Positions 31,709-41,714 of a stretch of 46,126 nucleotides of DNA are shown here, piece by piece. The position numbers and the translations under genes were made by a program. Every line of letters starts with the position of its first letter. Within the stretch, counting starts at the first letter, position 1. The notes under the pieces are model-generated. The model saw only the letters and a program-made list of their open reading frames with translations. It had not been told where the DNA came from and did not search any database. This DNA is from AA29 sp041481445 (GTDB taxonomy: Bacteria > Acidobacteriota > Vicinamibacteria > Fen-336). The stretch lies in the NCBI GenBank assembly GCA_041481445.1, contig JBGPBV010000039.1:1-46126 (forward strand), read 5' to 3'.

Positions 31709-32236
31709 TCAGCCGCGCGCCCCCGGCAGGTCGTCGATGAAATCGTGGACGAGCTTCTTCTGGGCTTCCGGAGTCAGGGAGGACTGCACGATCCGCGAGG
31801 CGGCCTCCACGGCCAGGTCGGCCACCGTGGCCCGCAGCTCCTGGATGGCCAGCTTCTTCTCGCGCTCGATCTGCTCCTTGGCCTTCTGGAGGGTGCGGTC
31901 GGCTTCCGACCTCGCGGTGGCCACGATGTCGGCCTTGACCGTCTCCGCGTCGGCCAGGGCGCGCTTCATGATCTCCTCGCGCTGGCGGCCGGCCTCGCGG
32001 ACCATCTCCTGGTGCTGGGCCAGGAGGCGCTGGGCCTCGTCGCGGGCCTGCTCGGCGGAGGCCACCGAGTCGCGGATCCCCTTCTCGCGCTCCTCCACCA
32101 TCTTCAAGAGCGGCTTCCAGCCCAGCTTGGTGAGCACGAACGCGAAGATCGCGAACAGCACCACCGTCCAGAGGGTGAGGCCGAAATCGAGGTCGGTGAA
32201 GCTGGCCGCGGCCAGGGCAGGGCCCAGGATGAGCAC
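31709..32236 (-). CDS. atpF: ATP synthase F0 subunit b
   Basis: A 175-residue stator subunit. One N-terminal transmembrane helix (about 20-42, LWTVVLFAIFAFVLTKLGW) is followed by a long charged coiled coil with heptad-like Glu/Ala/Arg spacing to the C-terminus. The GTG start is 5 nt downstream of the atpE stop. It is the last gene of the F0 operon; the delta, alpha, gamma, beta and epsilon genes do not follow. Confidence 0.93.
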   Translation of the reverse strand: MLILGPALAAASFTDLDFGLTLWTVVLFAIFAFVLTKLGWKPLLKMVEEREKGIRDSVASAEQARDEAQRLLAQHQEMVREAGRQREEIMKRALADAETVKADIVATARSEADRTLQKAKEQIEREKKLAIQELRATVADLAVEAASRIVQSSLTPEAQKKLVHDFIDDLPGARG

Positions 32237-32241
32237 GCGGC

Positions 32242-32475
32242 CTACTTGATGGCCAGGAGGATGGTCACGATCAGGGAGAAGAACGTGACGCCCTCGATGA
32301 GGCCGGCGGCCACGATCATGGCGCCGCGGATGTCGCCGGCCGCGTTGGGCTGGCGGGCGATGCCGTCCATGGCGGCGGCGGCGAGACGGCCGATGCCGAA
32401 GCCGCCGCCGATGATGGTCAGTCCGGCGCCGATGCCGGCGGCGAAGTACGCAAGGGCCTTGGGATCAGTGGGCAT
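32242..32475 (-). CDS. atpE: ATP synthase F0 subunit c
   Basis: A 77-residue ring subunit with two helices, the polar loop ARQPNA and the ion-carrying carboxylate Glu61 in LIEGVTFF. The Gln of Na+-dependent rings (GIGQG-type) is replaced by hydrophobic residues, and the Ser after the Glu is absent, which favours H+ over Na+ coupling. The glycine-rich first helix (GLTIIGGGFGIGRL) is typical. Confidence 0.96.
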   Translation of the reverse strand: MPTDPKALAYFAAGIGAGLTIIGGGFGIGRLAAAAMDGIARQPNAAGDIRGAMIVAAGLIEGVTFFSLIVTILLAIK

Positions 32476-32514
32476 GTCGGTCAGCTCCTCCTAAGAGTGT
32501 TGTCGAGCGGCGCA

Positions 32515-33390
32515 TCAGTGCGCGGGATGGGCGTTCATCCCGATGAAGATGGACGTGAGCAGCGTGAAGATGTAGGCCTGGATGAACGCGACCAGGATCT
32601 CCAGCATCATGATGAACAGGGCCAGGACGAGCGAGATCGGGACCATCCCGACCCCGAAGGCGAAGTTGATGCCGGCCATCAACGGGATGAGGAGGAGCAG
32701 GCTCCCGATCACCATGTGACCGGCCAGCATGTTGGCGAACAACCGGATCATGAGGGCGAAGGGGCGTGTGAACATCGAGAGCAGCTCGACCGGGATCATG
32801 ATCGGGAGCAGCCACATCGGCAGGCCGGGCGGGACCATGTTCTTGAAGTGGTGGACGAGCCCGTAGTTCCGGATCCCCGCCCACTGCATGGCCAGGAACG
32901 ACACGAAGGCCAGTCCCATGGTGACGCTGAGGTTGCCGGTGGCGGTGGACGAGAACGGCATCAGCCCCAGCAGGGCCGCCACCAGGATGAAGAAGAAGAA
33001 GCTGAGCAGCAGGGGCACGAACTTGTGGCCGTCGTGCCCGATGTTCTTCTCCGCGATCTCGTCGCGCACGTAGAGGACGAGGGTCTCCACCGCCGTCCCC
33101 AGCCCGGACGGAATGCCCTTCCGGTAGGTCCACATGGCCAGGCGGATGACGACCAGCACTACCGCCGCCGCGATGGCGAACCACACCAGGTGCTTGCTCG
33201 GCCCGACGTTCACCCCGAAGACGTAGAGGTCGCCGCCGATGCGCTCGTTCACCACGTGGTGCATCAGGATCTCGGCGATCCCGTGGTGCTCGGCCGCGCC
33301 CTCCGCGGCGTGCTCGACCGCCTCCTGCGCGCCCGGCGAGGCCGCCGCCGGCTCGTGCGCCGCCTGCGCGAGCAGGGCCCAGGGGATCAT
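32515..33390 (-). CDS. atpB: ATP synthase F0 subunit a
   Basis: A 291-residue proton half-channel subunit. The conserved Arg sits in FALMIRLFANMLAGHM of the fourth helix, and a QAYIFTLLTSIFIGM segment ends the protein. The periplasmic start is unusually long and rich in Glu/His/Ala (AAASPGAQEAVEHAAEGAAEHH). The ATG at 33390 overlaps the AtpI-like stop (ATGA). A longer upstream frame is a shadow of that gene. The subunit forms the rotor interface with AtpE. Confidence 0.95.
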   Translation of the reverse strand: MIPWALLAQAAHEPAAASPGAQEAVEHAAEGAAEHHGIAEILMHHVVNERIGGDLYVFGVNVGPSKHLVWFAIAAAVVLVVIRLAMWTYRKGIPSGLGTAVETLVLYVRDEIAEKNIGHDGHKFVPLLLSFFFFILVAALLGLMPFSSTATGNLSVTMGLAFVSFLAMQWAGIRNYGLVHHFKNMVPPGLPMWLLPIMIPVELLSMFTRPFALMIRLFANMLAGHMVIGSLLLLIPLMAGINFAFGVGMVPISLVLALFIMMLEILVAFIQAYIFTLLTSIFIGMNAHPAH

Positions 33391-33767
33391 CGCGCCTCCA
33401 CGCCCGTGCCCGCGGCCCGCCGCGAGAGGACGGTCAGCTCCAGGACCAGGAACGCCACGAAGTAGGCGAGGAGCGAGACCGTGAACGGCACCCTGGGCAG
33501 CCCCACCGCCAGCACCCCCACGAGGACGGCGGCCAGCAGCAGGAGCATGCGCGCGACCATTCCACCGAGCACGGCCGCGAAGAAGGCGCTCGTCGAGCGG
33601 CCGGCCGACCACAGGGCCAGGAAGTACGCGCACACGGTGTTCAGCGCGGCCAGCAGCGCGCCGCCGAGCACGGCCAACCGTGCCTCGGGCGCGAGGACCG
33701 GCCAGACCGCGCAGAGCGACACGCCGACCGCGCCGAGCACGAGGGCCGCGTAACGTGCGAGCGTCAC
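33387..33767 (-). CDS. AtpI-like ATP synthase subunit I
   Basis: A 126-residue membrane protein with about four helices. It matches the bacterial ATP synthase I family in position and in the LGGALLAALNTVCAYFLALW and LLAAVLVGVLAVGLP segments. The family assists c-ring assembly or Mg uptake in some bacteria; its exact role is not fixed. The GTG start overlaps the AtpZ-like stop (GTGA). An upstream extension in the same frame is not supported. Confidence 0.75.
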   Translation of the reverse strand: MTLARYAALVLGAVGVSLCAVWPVLAPEARLAVLGGALLAALNTVCAYFLALWSAGRSTSAFFAAVLGGMVARMLLLLAAVLVGVLAVGLPRVPFTVSLLAYFVAFLVLELTVLSRRAAGTGVEAR

Positions 33768-34039
33768 TTGTTTTTCCCGGCCATCGCCTTGTACATCTTC
33801 CAGAAATGCAGGAACGCCGCCACCACCCCCACGACCGCCCCGATCAGGAAGTATCGGGGCTCGGTCCCGAACTTCCGGTCGAGCCAGTGCCCCGCGCCGA
33901 GGCACAGCAGGACGGTGAAGGCCAGGCTCGAGCCGATCCCCAGGTAGGGCGCCGATTCCCGCAGGGAACGCTGCCAGCCCGCGTCCCCGCCGTCCTGTCT
34001 CTCGGGAGACTTCCCGTCAGGGCTCGACTGGCTGGGCAA
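33764..34039 (-). CDS. atpZ: AtpZ/AtpI-family small F0F1 accessory protein
   Basis: A 91-residue protein with two transmembrane helices (about 35-52 and 65-85) and the typical GHWLDRKFGTEPRYFLIGAVVG segment of the AtpZ/ATPase_gene1 family. It is the first gene of the F0 operon. The start is a TTG at 34039, 9 nt after a TGCTAGTCT extended -10 with no Shine-Dalgarno. Confidence 0.85.
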   Translation of the reverse strand: MPSQSSPDGKSPERQDGGDAGWQRSLRESAPYLGIGSSLAFTVLLCLGAGHWLDRKFGTEPRYFLIGAVVGVVAAFLHFWKMYKAMAGKNK

Positions 34040-34048
34040 CGGTCGGCA

Positions 34049-34057
34049 AGACTAGCA
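34049..34057 (-). promoter_or_regulatory. Extended -10 of the F0 operon
   Basis: The minus strand reads TGCTAGTCT, ending 9 nt before the TTG start of the AtpZ-like gene. This places the F0 operon under its own promoter, independent of the genes to the right. Confidence 0.45.
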
Positions 34058-34128
34058 TGAGCCCGCGCTCACGGGCAAGCCGCGGCGCGCCTCCGCGCGA
34101 GGCATGCGAGGGCTTTGGGATGAGCGGC

Positions 34129-35292
34129 TTAGCGTGACGCGGACGTGACCGCGGGCTCGCTCGTCTCGGCAGCTTTTGGCGAGGCCGGAGGCGCGGGCAG
34201 GCCGGCCATGATCGTCGCGCCCATGCCCTCCTCCTCGCGCCAGCGCAGGACGTCGTAGCGGTAGATCCGGTAGGCGGAGAGCACGAGCGAGAGCACCACC
34301 GGCCCCACGATCAGGCCCTTGGGACCGAACGCGAACACACCGCCCATGATGGACAGGAACGCGAGCATCGTGTGGATCTGCGCCGAGCCCCTCAGGATCA
34401 TCGGCTTCACGATGTTGTCGATCATGCTGATCACGAACACGCCGTAGGCGGCCATCCCGATCGCGCGGCCGAGGTGGCCGTCGGCGAGGAAATAGAGGAC
34501 GGCCGGGATCCAGGCCAGGGGCGAGCCCAGGATCGGGATGAGCGCGGCGAACACGACCATGACCGACCAGAGCAGGGGCGAGGGGACTCCGAAGATCTCG
34601 AAGCCGATGAAGGCGACGACACCCTGGATGATCGGTACCACGATCATGGCCTGCAGCGACGCCCGGACGGTGTTGCCGAGGTGCTCGAGGAGCTCGGACT
34701 CCTGGCCGCGCGTGAACGGCGATATGCCGCGCAGCGCCTCCCGGATCTCCTCCTTGTCGCGGAGAAGGAAGAACAGCATCATCAGGAAGATCACGAGGTC
34801 GAGCAGGAGCGCGGCCGTCCCCGCCAGGACGACCTGGACGTAGTGGTTCGCGACTTCGCTCGCGCGGTCGAGGCCGGCGGTGAGGGGTGGGGCCCCCCAT
34901 CCGACCTGCCGCAGCCACTGGGCCAGGGCGGGCGACCTCGCCGGCAGCACCTCCCGCCAGAAGCGGTCCCATTCCCGCGGCTCGATGTGCGGCCGCAGCC
35001 AGTCCAGGAAGGCCGTCAGCTGCTGCCCGATCAGCACGCCGTAGACGAGGACGGGGATCAGGATCACGAACGTGACCACCAGCACGAGCAGGGCGGCGGC
35101 CAGGCCGTCGCGGCCGCCCAGTCGGCGGCTCAGGGTGCCGTGCAGCCGGGCCAGCAGCAGCGCCACCGAGGTGGCCACGCTGAACGTGAGCAGGAAGTAG
35201 CGGAAGACGACGAAGGCCAGGGACAGGGAGAGGACGAGGAACGCGAGCAGCGGCCCCTGAACGCGCCAGTTCGTGTGCAGACGGTCCGGCAT
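34129..35292 (-). CDS. AI-2E family (PerM-type) membrane transporter
   Basis: A 387-residue permease of the AI-2E/PerM family with about eight helices. The diagnostic C-terminal part reads GVPSPLLWSVMVVFAALIPILGSPL, then DNIVKPMIL and GPKGLIVGPVV. The family transports diverse small molecules; a role in autoinducer-2 export is known for only a few members. The tail is Ala/Pro-rich. The ATG lies 8 nt after TATCCT, with no Shine-Dalgarno. It follows nuoM but has its own promoter. Confidence 0.9.
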   Translation of the reverse strand: MPDRLHTNWRVQGPLLAFLVLSLSLAFVVFRYFLLTFSVATSVALLLARLHGTLSRRLGGRDGLAAALLVLVVTFVILIPVLVYGVLIGQQLTAFLDWLRPHIEPREWDRFWREVLPARSPALAQWLRQVGWGAPPLTAGLDRASEVANHYVQVVLAGTAALLLDLVIFLMMLFFLLRDKEEIREALRGISPFTRGQESELLEHLGNTVRASLQAMIVVPIIQGVVAFIGFEIFGVPSPLLWSVMVVFAALIPILGSPLAWIPAVLYFLADGHLGRAIGMAAYGVFVISMIDNIVKPMILRGSAQIHTMLAFLSIMGGVFAFGPKGLIVGPVVLSLVLSAYRIYRYDVLRWREEEGMGATIMAGLPAPPASPKAAETSEPAVTSASR

Positions 35293-35300
35293 CCGGGTTC

Positions 35301-35306
35301 AGGATA
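35301..35306 (-). promoter_or_regulatory. -10 of the AI-2E transporter gene
   Basis: The minus strand reads TATCCT, ending 8 nt before the ATG at 35292. No ribosome-binding site lies between. It sits in the gap after the nuoM stop. Confidence 0.5.
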
Positions 35307-35337
35307 CCGCCACTACGGGCCTCGCGGGCCCGGGCTC

Positions 35338-36954
35338 TCAGCGTCCGGGAGAGGGCGCGGGGCGGACCTCGACCGAATCCGACCTCTCGGCATGGGGGCC
35401 GGCGGGGGCCGCCGCCTGCAGCGCGCCCGTCTCCGCGAACAGGCCCGGCTGCACGACGGCGGCGACGTGCTTCACGGGGGCGTGCAGGAAGTCGAGGACC
35501 GGCTTGGGGTAGATCCCGATCCAGAAGCACAGGGCGACCAGGGGCACCAGCGTGGCCAGCTCGCGCCGGTCGAGGTCGACCAGGTGGCGGTTGTCCTCGT
35601 TCGTGATCTTGCCCCAGAAGACGCGCTGGTAGAGCCAGAGGAGGTAGGCGGCGCCGAGGACGATCCCGGACACCGCCCAGTACGCCCACACGCGGTTCGC
35701 CGCGAACGCGCCCTGCAGGATCATGAACTCGCCCACGAAGCCGTTCAGCAGGGGCAGGCCCATCGAGGCCAGGAAGATGATCAGGGTCAGCGTCGCGTAC
35801 ACCGGCATGACGTGGGCCAGCCCCCCGAACTGCGCGATCTCCTTCGTGTGCCGCCGCTCGTAGACCATCCCGACGATCAGGAACAGCGCGCCCGTGGACA
35901 GGCCGTGGTTGATCATCTGGAGCACGCTGCCCTCGAGGCCGAGGGGGTTGAGCGCGAACATGCCCAGCATCACGAACCCGAGGTGGCTCACGGACGAGTA
36001 GGCGATGAGCTTCTTCATGTCCTTCTGGACGAGGGTCACGAGGGCGGCGTACACGATCCCGATGATGGACAGCGTGACCATCCACGGCACCGCCCAGAGG
36101 GTGGCCGCCGGCAGCAGGGGCAGCGAGAACCGGATGAACCCGTAGGTCCCCATCTTCAGGAGGACGCCGGCCAGGATCACCGAGCCGGCGGTCGGGGCCT
36201 GCACGTGGGCGTCGGGAAGCCAGGTGTGGAACGGGAACATCGGGACCTTGATCGCGAAGCCCAGGAAGAAGGCGAGGAACACCCATTTCTGGAACTCGAA
36301 GGGCAGGCTCCCCGCCATCGTGAACCACTGCGTGACGTCGAAGGTGCCCGTCGCCTCCAGGCCGGGCAGGCCCTTGGATCGGAAGTACAGGGCCAGGATG
36401 CCGAGCAGCATCACGACCGAGCCGACCAGCGTGTAGAGGAAGAACTTGATGGCGGCGTACAGCCGGCGCTCCGCGCCCCAGATCCCGATGAGGAAGTACA
36501 TCGGGACGAGCATGACCTCCCAGAACACGTAGAAGAGGAACATGTCGAGCGCGCAGAACACGCCCAGCATCCCGACCTGCAGCAGGAGCAGGAACACGTA
36601 GAACTGCCGCACGCGGTCGTGGATCGCCTTCCAGGAGGACAGGATCGCGATCGCGCCCAGCAGCGTGGTGAGCAGGATCAGGAGGGTGGAGATCCCGTCC
36701 ACGCCCATGTTGTAGGAGACGCCGATGGTGGGGATCCAGGACATCTTCTCGACGAACTGGAACCCGCTGGCCGCGCGGTCGAACCGGAACCACAGGGGCA
36801 GGCTGACCAGGAACCCGAGGACGCCGAAGATGTTGGCCACCCACCGCACGGCGTCGTCGTTGCGCTTGAACGCGGGCACGAGGAGGAGCAGCACCGCCCC
36901 CGCCAGCGGCGTGAAGGTGATGACCGAGAGGAGGTGGTCCCGCAGGAGGTTCAT
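35338..36954 (-). CDS. nuoM: NADH-quinone oxidoreductase subunit M
   Basis: A 538-residue antiporter-like proton-pumping subunit of complex I. About 14 helices are present. The key segments are CALDMFLFYVFWEVMLVPMYFLIG (conserved Glu in helix V), KVPMFPFHTWLPDAHVQAPT and QKDMKKLIAYSSVSHLGFV (conserved Lys). GGAG lies 7 nt before the ATG. It is 37 bp downstream of nuoL. The C-terminal 30 residues are a low-complexity tail. No nuoN follows. Confidence 0.95.
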   Translation of the reverse strand: MNLLRDHLLSVITFTPLAGAVLLLLVPAFKRNDDAVRWVANIFGVLGFLVSLPLWFRFDRAASGFQFVEKMSWIPTIGVSYNMGVDGISTLLILLTTLLGAIAILSSWKAIHDRVRQFYVFLLLLQVGMLGVFCALDMFLFYVFWEVMLVPMYFLIGIWGAERRLYAAIKFFLYTLVGSVVMLLGILALYFRSKGLPGLEATGTFDVTQWFTMAGSLPFEFQKWVFLAFFLGFAIKVPMFPFHTWLPDAHVQAPTAGSVILAGVLLKMGTYGFIRFSLPLLPAATLWAVPWMVTLSIIGIVYAALVTLVQKDMKKLIAYSSVSHLGFVMLGMFALNPLGLEGSVLQMINHGLSTGALFLIVGMVYERRHTKEIAQFGGLAHVMPVYATLTLIIFLASMGLPLLNGFVGEFMILQGAFAANRVWAYWAVSGIVLGAAYLLWLYQRVFWGKITNEDNRHLVDLDRRELATLVPLVALCFWIGIYPKPVLDFLHAPVKHVAAVVQPGLFAETGALQAAAPAGPHAERSDSVEVRPAPSPGR

Positions 36955-36991
36955 TCAGGGGCTCCGTATGCCGTTCTCGTTCCCGCCGTCT

Positions 36992-39136
<2,145 letters not shown>

Positions 39137-39163
39137 GGGTACCTCGGGTGCACGGCCGGCGGG

Positions 39164-39169
39164 ATCTTA
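39164..39169 (-). promoter_or_regulatory. Candidate -10 of nuoLM
   Basis: The minus strand reads TAAGAT, 27 nt upstream of the nuoL ATG and just after the mogA-like stop. The leader holds GAGG. Confidence 0.3.
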
Positions 39170-39188
39170 TGGGCCGTGCCGGAGGCCG

Positions 39189-39695
39189 TCAAGCCGAGGA
39201 CGCGCCGCCCCCGCCGTGCTCCGTGCGGCCGGCGAGGAGGTCGAGGGCGTGCGAGAGGACCGGCGCCAGGGCCTCCAGACCGTCGCGGACGGCGCGCGGG
39301 CTCCCGGGGAGGTTCACGATCAGGCACGACCCCGCGACGCCGGCCACGCCCCGCGACAGCGCGGCCAGGGGCGTCTGGCGCAGGCCGTGGGCGCGCAGCA
39401 TCTCCGCCACCCCGGGGGCGTCGCGCTCGATGACGTCGCCGGTCGCCTCCGGCGTCACGTCGCGCGGCCCGAGGCCGGTGCCGCCCGTGGTGACCACGAG
39501 CGCGGCCCGCGTGGCCGCCTCGCGTATGGCGGCGGCGATGCGCGGCCGGTCGTCGGGCACGACCACGGGGTCGCCGACGACGAGGCCCCGCTCGCGGAGC
39601 AGCCGGCAGGCCTCGGGGCCGGAGGCGTCCGGACGCCTCCCGGCGGCGGCCGAATCGCTGACCGTAATGACCACGGCGTGGATATTCTTTGACAC
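39189..39695 (-). CDS. MogA/MoaB-type molybdopterin adenylyltransferase
   Basis: A 168-residue molybdopterin-binding protein that activates molybdopterin in cofactor synthesis. The diagnostic TVSDS motif opens the protein, and LVVTTGGTGLGPRDVTPEA (about 66-84) is the substrate-binding signature. A C-terminal NLPGSPRAVRDGLEAL segment completes the fold. The start is a GTG at 39695; no other start fits the family N-terminus. No moa or moe gene is nearby, so its enzyme partner is elsewhere. MogA versus MoaB cannot be decided from length alone. Confidence 0.9.
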   Translation of the reverse strand: MSKNIHAVVITVSDSAAAGRRPDASGPEACRLLRERGLVVGDPVVVPDDRPRIAAAIREAATRAALVVTTGGTGLGPRDVTPEATGDVIERDAPGVAEMLRAHGLRQTPLAALSRGVAGVAGSCLIVNLPGSPRAVRDGLEALAPVLSHALDLLAGRTEHGGGGASSA

Positions 39696-39758
39696 GGCTC
39701 GAATTGACGGCCGGAGGCCGATCGAGGAACCTTGGAAGGATCATAGCGGAGCCTCGAA

Positions 39759-40631
39759 ATGATGTCCTTGAGCCTTGCCGCCACCCTCCTCTTCCTGGCC
39801 CCCCAGGCCGCCCCTCCCCCCGACGACGTGCGGACGGTGACCATCTCGGTCACCGATGACAAGGGGCAGCCGGTCGAGAGCCTGGCCGCGGAAGAGGTCG
39901 CGGTCCTCGAGAACGGGACCGCCCGCACCTTGACGAAGGTCGAGAAGGACCGCCGGCCCCTGCGCCTGGCCGTCCTCGTGGACACCAGCCAGCCCATCGG
40001 CGACCACTATCGCCTCCAGATGCTGGATCCGCTCTTGAAGTTCCTGTCCCGCCTGCCCGAGGGGACCGACTTCTCGGTCTGGACGACGGGCGACCGCCCC
40101 AACAAGGTGGTCAACTACGGCGCGGGCCGGGCGGCGGCGACCAAGGCCCTCCAGCGCATCTTCCCCACCGGCGGCAACACCGTGCTCGACGCGCTGGTGG
40201 AGGCCTCGAAGGACCTCGCCTCGAAGGAGGCGGGACGCTCCGCGATCGTGGTCCTGACCGGCACCGGCGCCGGCTTCACCAGCTACAGCAAGGAGCAGGT
40301 GGTCGACATCGTCCGGCCCGTCGGCGCCACCGTCCTCGCCGCCGAGATCGAGGAGAGCGACGCGGAGGCCTCCCGCGCGCAAGGCGAGGTCAGCCGCACG
40401 GACTACGACTACGTCCTCGGCAACCTGGCGGAGGCCACGGGTGGGCGGCGCGAGATCCTGCTCTCGTCGATGGGCACCGGGAACGTGCTGGATTCGTTCG
40501 CGGGCGAGCTGGCCGGACAGTTCCGCCTCACCTACGAGAGCGTGCCCGGGCTCAAGGACAAGGACCGCAAGGTCGAGGTGAAGGTGGCCCGCCCCGGAGC
40601 GCGGGTCAGGGTCGCCGTTCCCCGCACTTGA
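39759..40631 (+). CDS. Exported VWFA-like protein with imperfect MIDAS
   Basis: A 290-residue exported protein of the acidobacterial VWFA-related type. A short signal peptide (MMSLSLAATLLFLAPQ) precedes an Ig-like beta region (VTISVTDDKGQPVESLAAEEVAVLENG). The VWA domain begins LRLAVLVDTSQPIGD. The MIDAS reads D75-T-S77-Q-P79, so the second Ser of DxSxS is missing and metal-dependent adhesion may be lost. The C-terminal beta part ends in KVEVKVARPGARV. It overlaps the next VWFA gene by 4 nt (TTGA). Confidence 0.82.
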   Translation: MMSLSLAATLLFLAPQAAPPPDDVRTVTISVTDDKGQPVESLAAEEVAVLENGTARTLTKVEKDRRPLRLAVLVDTSQPIGDHYRLQMLDPLLKFLSRLPEGTDFSVWTTGDRPNKVVNYGAGRAAATKALQRIFPTGGNTVLDALVEASKDLASKEAGRSAIVVLTGTGAGFTSYSKEQVVDIVRPVGATVLAAEIEESDAEASRAQGEVSRTDYDYVLGNLAEATGGRREILLSSMGTGNVLDSFAGELAGQFRLTYESVPGLKDKDRKVEVKVARPGARVRVAVPRT

Positions 40632-41689
40632 GGCCCCTTATCTCAGGGGGGGCACTCACGCCTCGACGCGGTCGGCGCTCGCGACCCCCCCTGAAACCCC
40701 CCGTCGCGCGCCGCCGCTACGCGGCGCCGCGCTCACTGGTCGCATACGTCGCCGTGGGCCTGCTGGCCGGCACGGCCCTGCGGGGGACGCCCGCGCGCGC
40801 CCAGGCTCCGCCGCGCCCCACGCCGCGCCCGCCCGTGTTCGGCGCCGGCATCGAGGTCATCAACATCAACGTTTCCGTCACCGACGCGCGTGGGCGGTAC
40901 ATCACCGACCTCGGCAAGACCGACTTCTCGGTGTTCGAGGACGGCGTGCGGCAGGAGCTGTCGATCTTCAACCACGAGGACATCCCGATCTCGCTCGTGG
41001 TCATGCTCGACACCTCCGCCTCGATGGACGAGAAGCTCCCCACCGCGCGCGCGGCCGCCATCCGCTTCGTCGGTACCCTGCGCCCGCAGGACAACGCGCA
41101 GATCATGCAGTTCAACGACCGCACCACGATCCTGCAGGACTTCGCCGCCGACCATTCCCTGCTCGAGGGCGCCATCTCGCGCACGGAGGCCGCCGGCCCC
41201 ACCGCCCTCCACAACGCGCTCTACGTCGCGCTCAAGGAGCTCGAGAGGCAGAAGACGGTGGGCGAGCTGCGGCGCCGCGCCATCGTGCTGCTCTCCGACG
41301 GCGAGGACACCGCCTCCCTGGTGAGCGACGACCAGGTCCTGGACCTCGCGCGCAAGACCGAGATCAACATCTACGCGATCAGCCTGCGCCCCCGCCGCAT
41401 GTCCGACCGCAGCCAGGTGAAGTTCAGCCAGGCCGCCCACCTGCTCACCGCGCTGACCACGGACACGGGCGGGCAGGTGCACTTCCCCAACTCGCTCTCC
41501 GAGCTCGACGCGGTCTACGACCGCATCGCGGAGGAGCTGCGCACGCAGTACAGCCTGGGCTACGTCTCGAACAACCCGCGGCGGGACGGGAAGTGGCGGC
41601 GCATCGTCGTCCGCATCGCGACGCGCGAGGACCTGCAGGTCCGCCACAAGCTCGGGTACTTCGCCCTCGCCACCACCGCCTCGCGCTAG
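40628..41689 (+). CDS. Exported VWFA-domain protein with intact MIDAS
   Basis: A 353-residue protein related to its upstream neighbour. Residues about 36-60 (SLVAYVAVGLLAGTALRG) are a signal-like helix after an odd basic N-terminus of about 35 residues. A beta region (INVSVTDARGRYITDLGKTDFSVFEDG) leads to the VWA domain with D128-T-S130-A-S132 intact. The region near residue 265 reads FSQAAHLLTALTTDTGGQVHFPN, and AEELRTQYSLGYVSNNPR follows toward the C-terminus. The start is uncertain: the TTG at 40628 overlaps the previous stop, but the first 100 nt contain G7, C7 and C6 runs and the real start may be later. Such proteins probably act as extracellular or periplasmic adhesion or assembly factors. 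Confidence 0.82.
   Translation: MRPLISGGALTPRRGRRSRPPLKPPVARRRYAAPRSLVAYVAVGLLAGTALRGTPARAQAPPRPTPRPPVFGAGIEVININVSVTDARGRYITDLGKTDFSVFEDGVRQELSIFNHEDIPISLVVMLDTSASMDEKLPTARAAAIRFVGTLRPQDNAQIMQFNDRTTILQDFAADHSLLEGAISRTEAAGPTALHNALYVALKELERQKTVGELRRRAIVLLSDGEDTASLVSDDQVLDLARKTEINIYAISLRPRRMSDRSQVKFSQAAHLLTALTTDTGGQVHFPNSLSELDAVYDRIAEELRTQYSLGYVSNNPRRDGKWRRIVVRIATREDLQVRHKLGYFALATTASR
40646..40702 (+). repeat. Homopolymer tracts G7, C7 and C6
   Basis: G7 at 40646-40652, C7 at 40685-40691 and C6 at 40697-40702. They cluster in the first 75 bases of the predicted second VWFA gene. Slippage in any of them would shift the frame of the N-terminus. Confidence 0.7.
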
Positions 41690-41714
41690 GCGGAGGGCAC
41701 GAGCCGCTCCTGGC

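Noticed and set aside
34129..35292. Quorum-sensing (autoinducer-2) exporter
   Set aside because: The AI-2E family name is broader than AI-2 export, and no luxS or lsr gene is in the window.
34052..36844. 930-residue minus-strand frame over nuoM and the AI-2E gene
   Set aside because: A shadow frame of two clear membrane genes, Arg/Pro-rich.
40703..40731. Terminator or mobile repeat at a GC hairpin
   Set aside because: The six-bp stem with a 3-nt loop lies in coding sequence and is expected by chance at this GC content.
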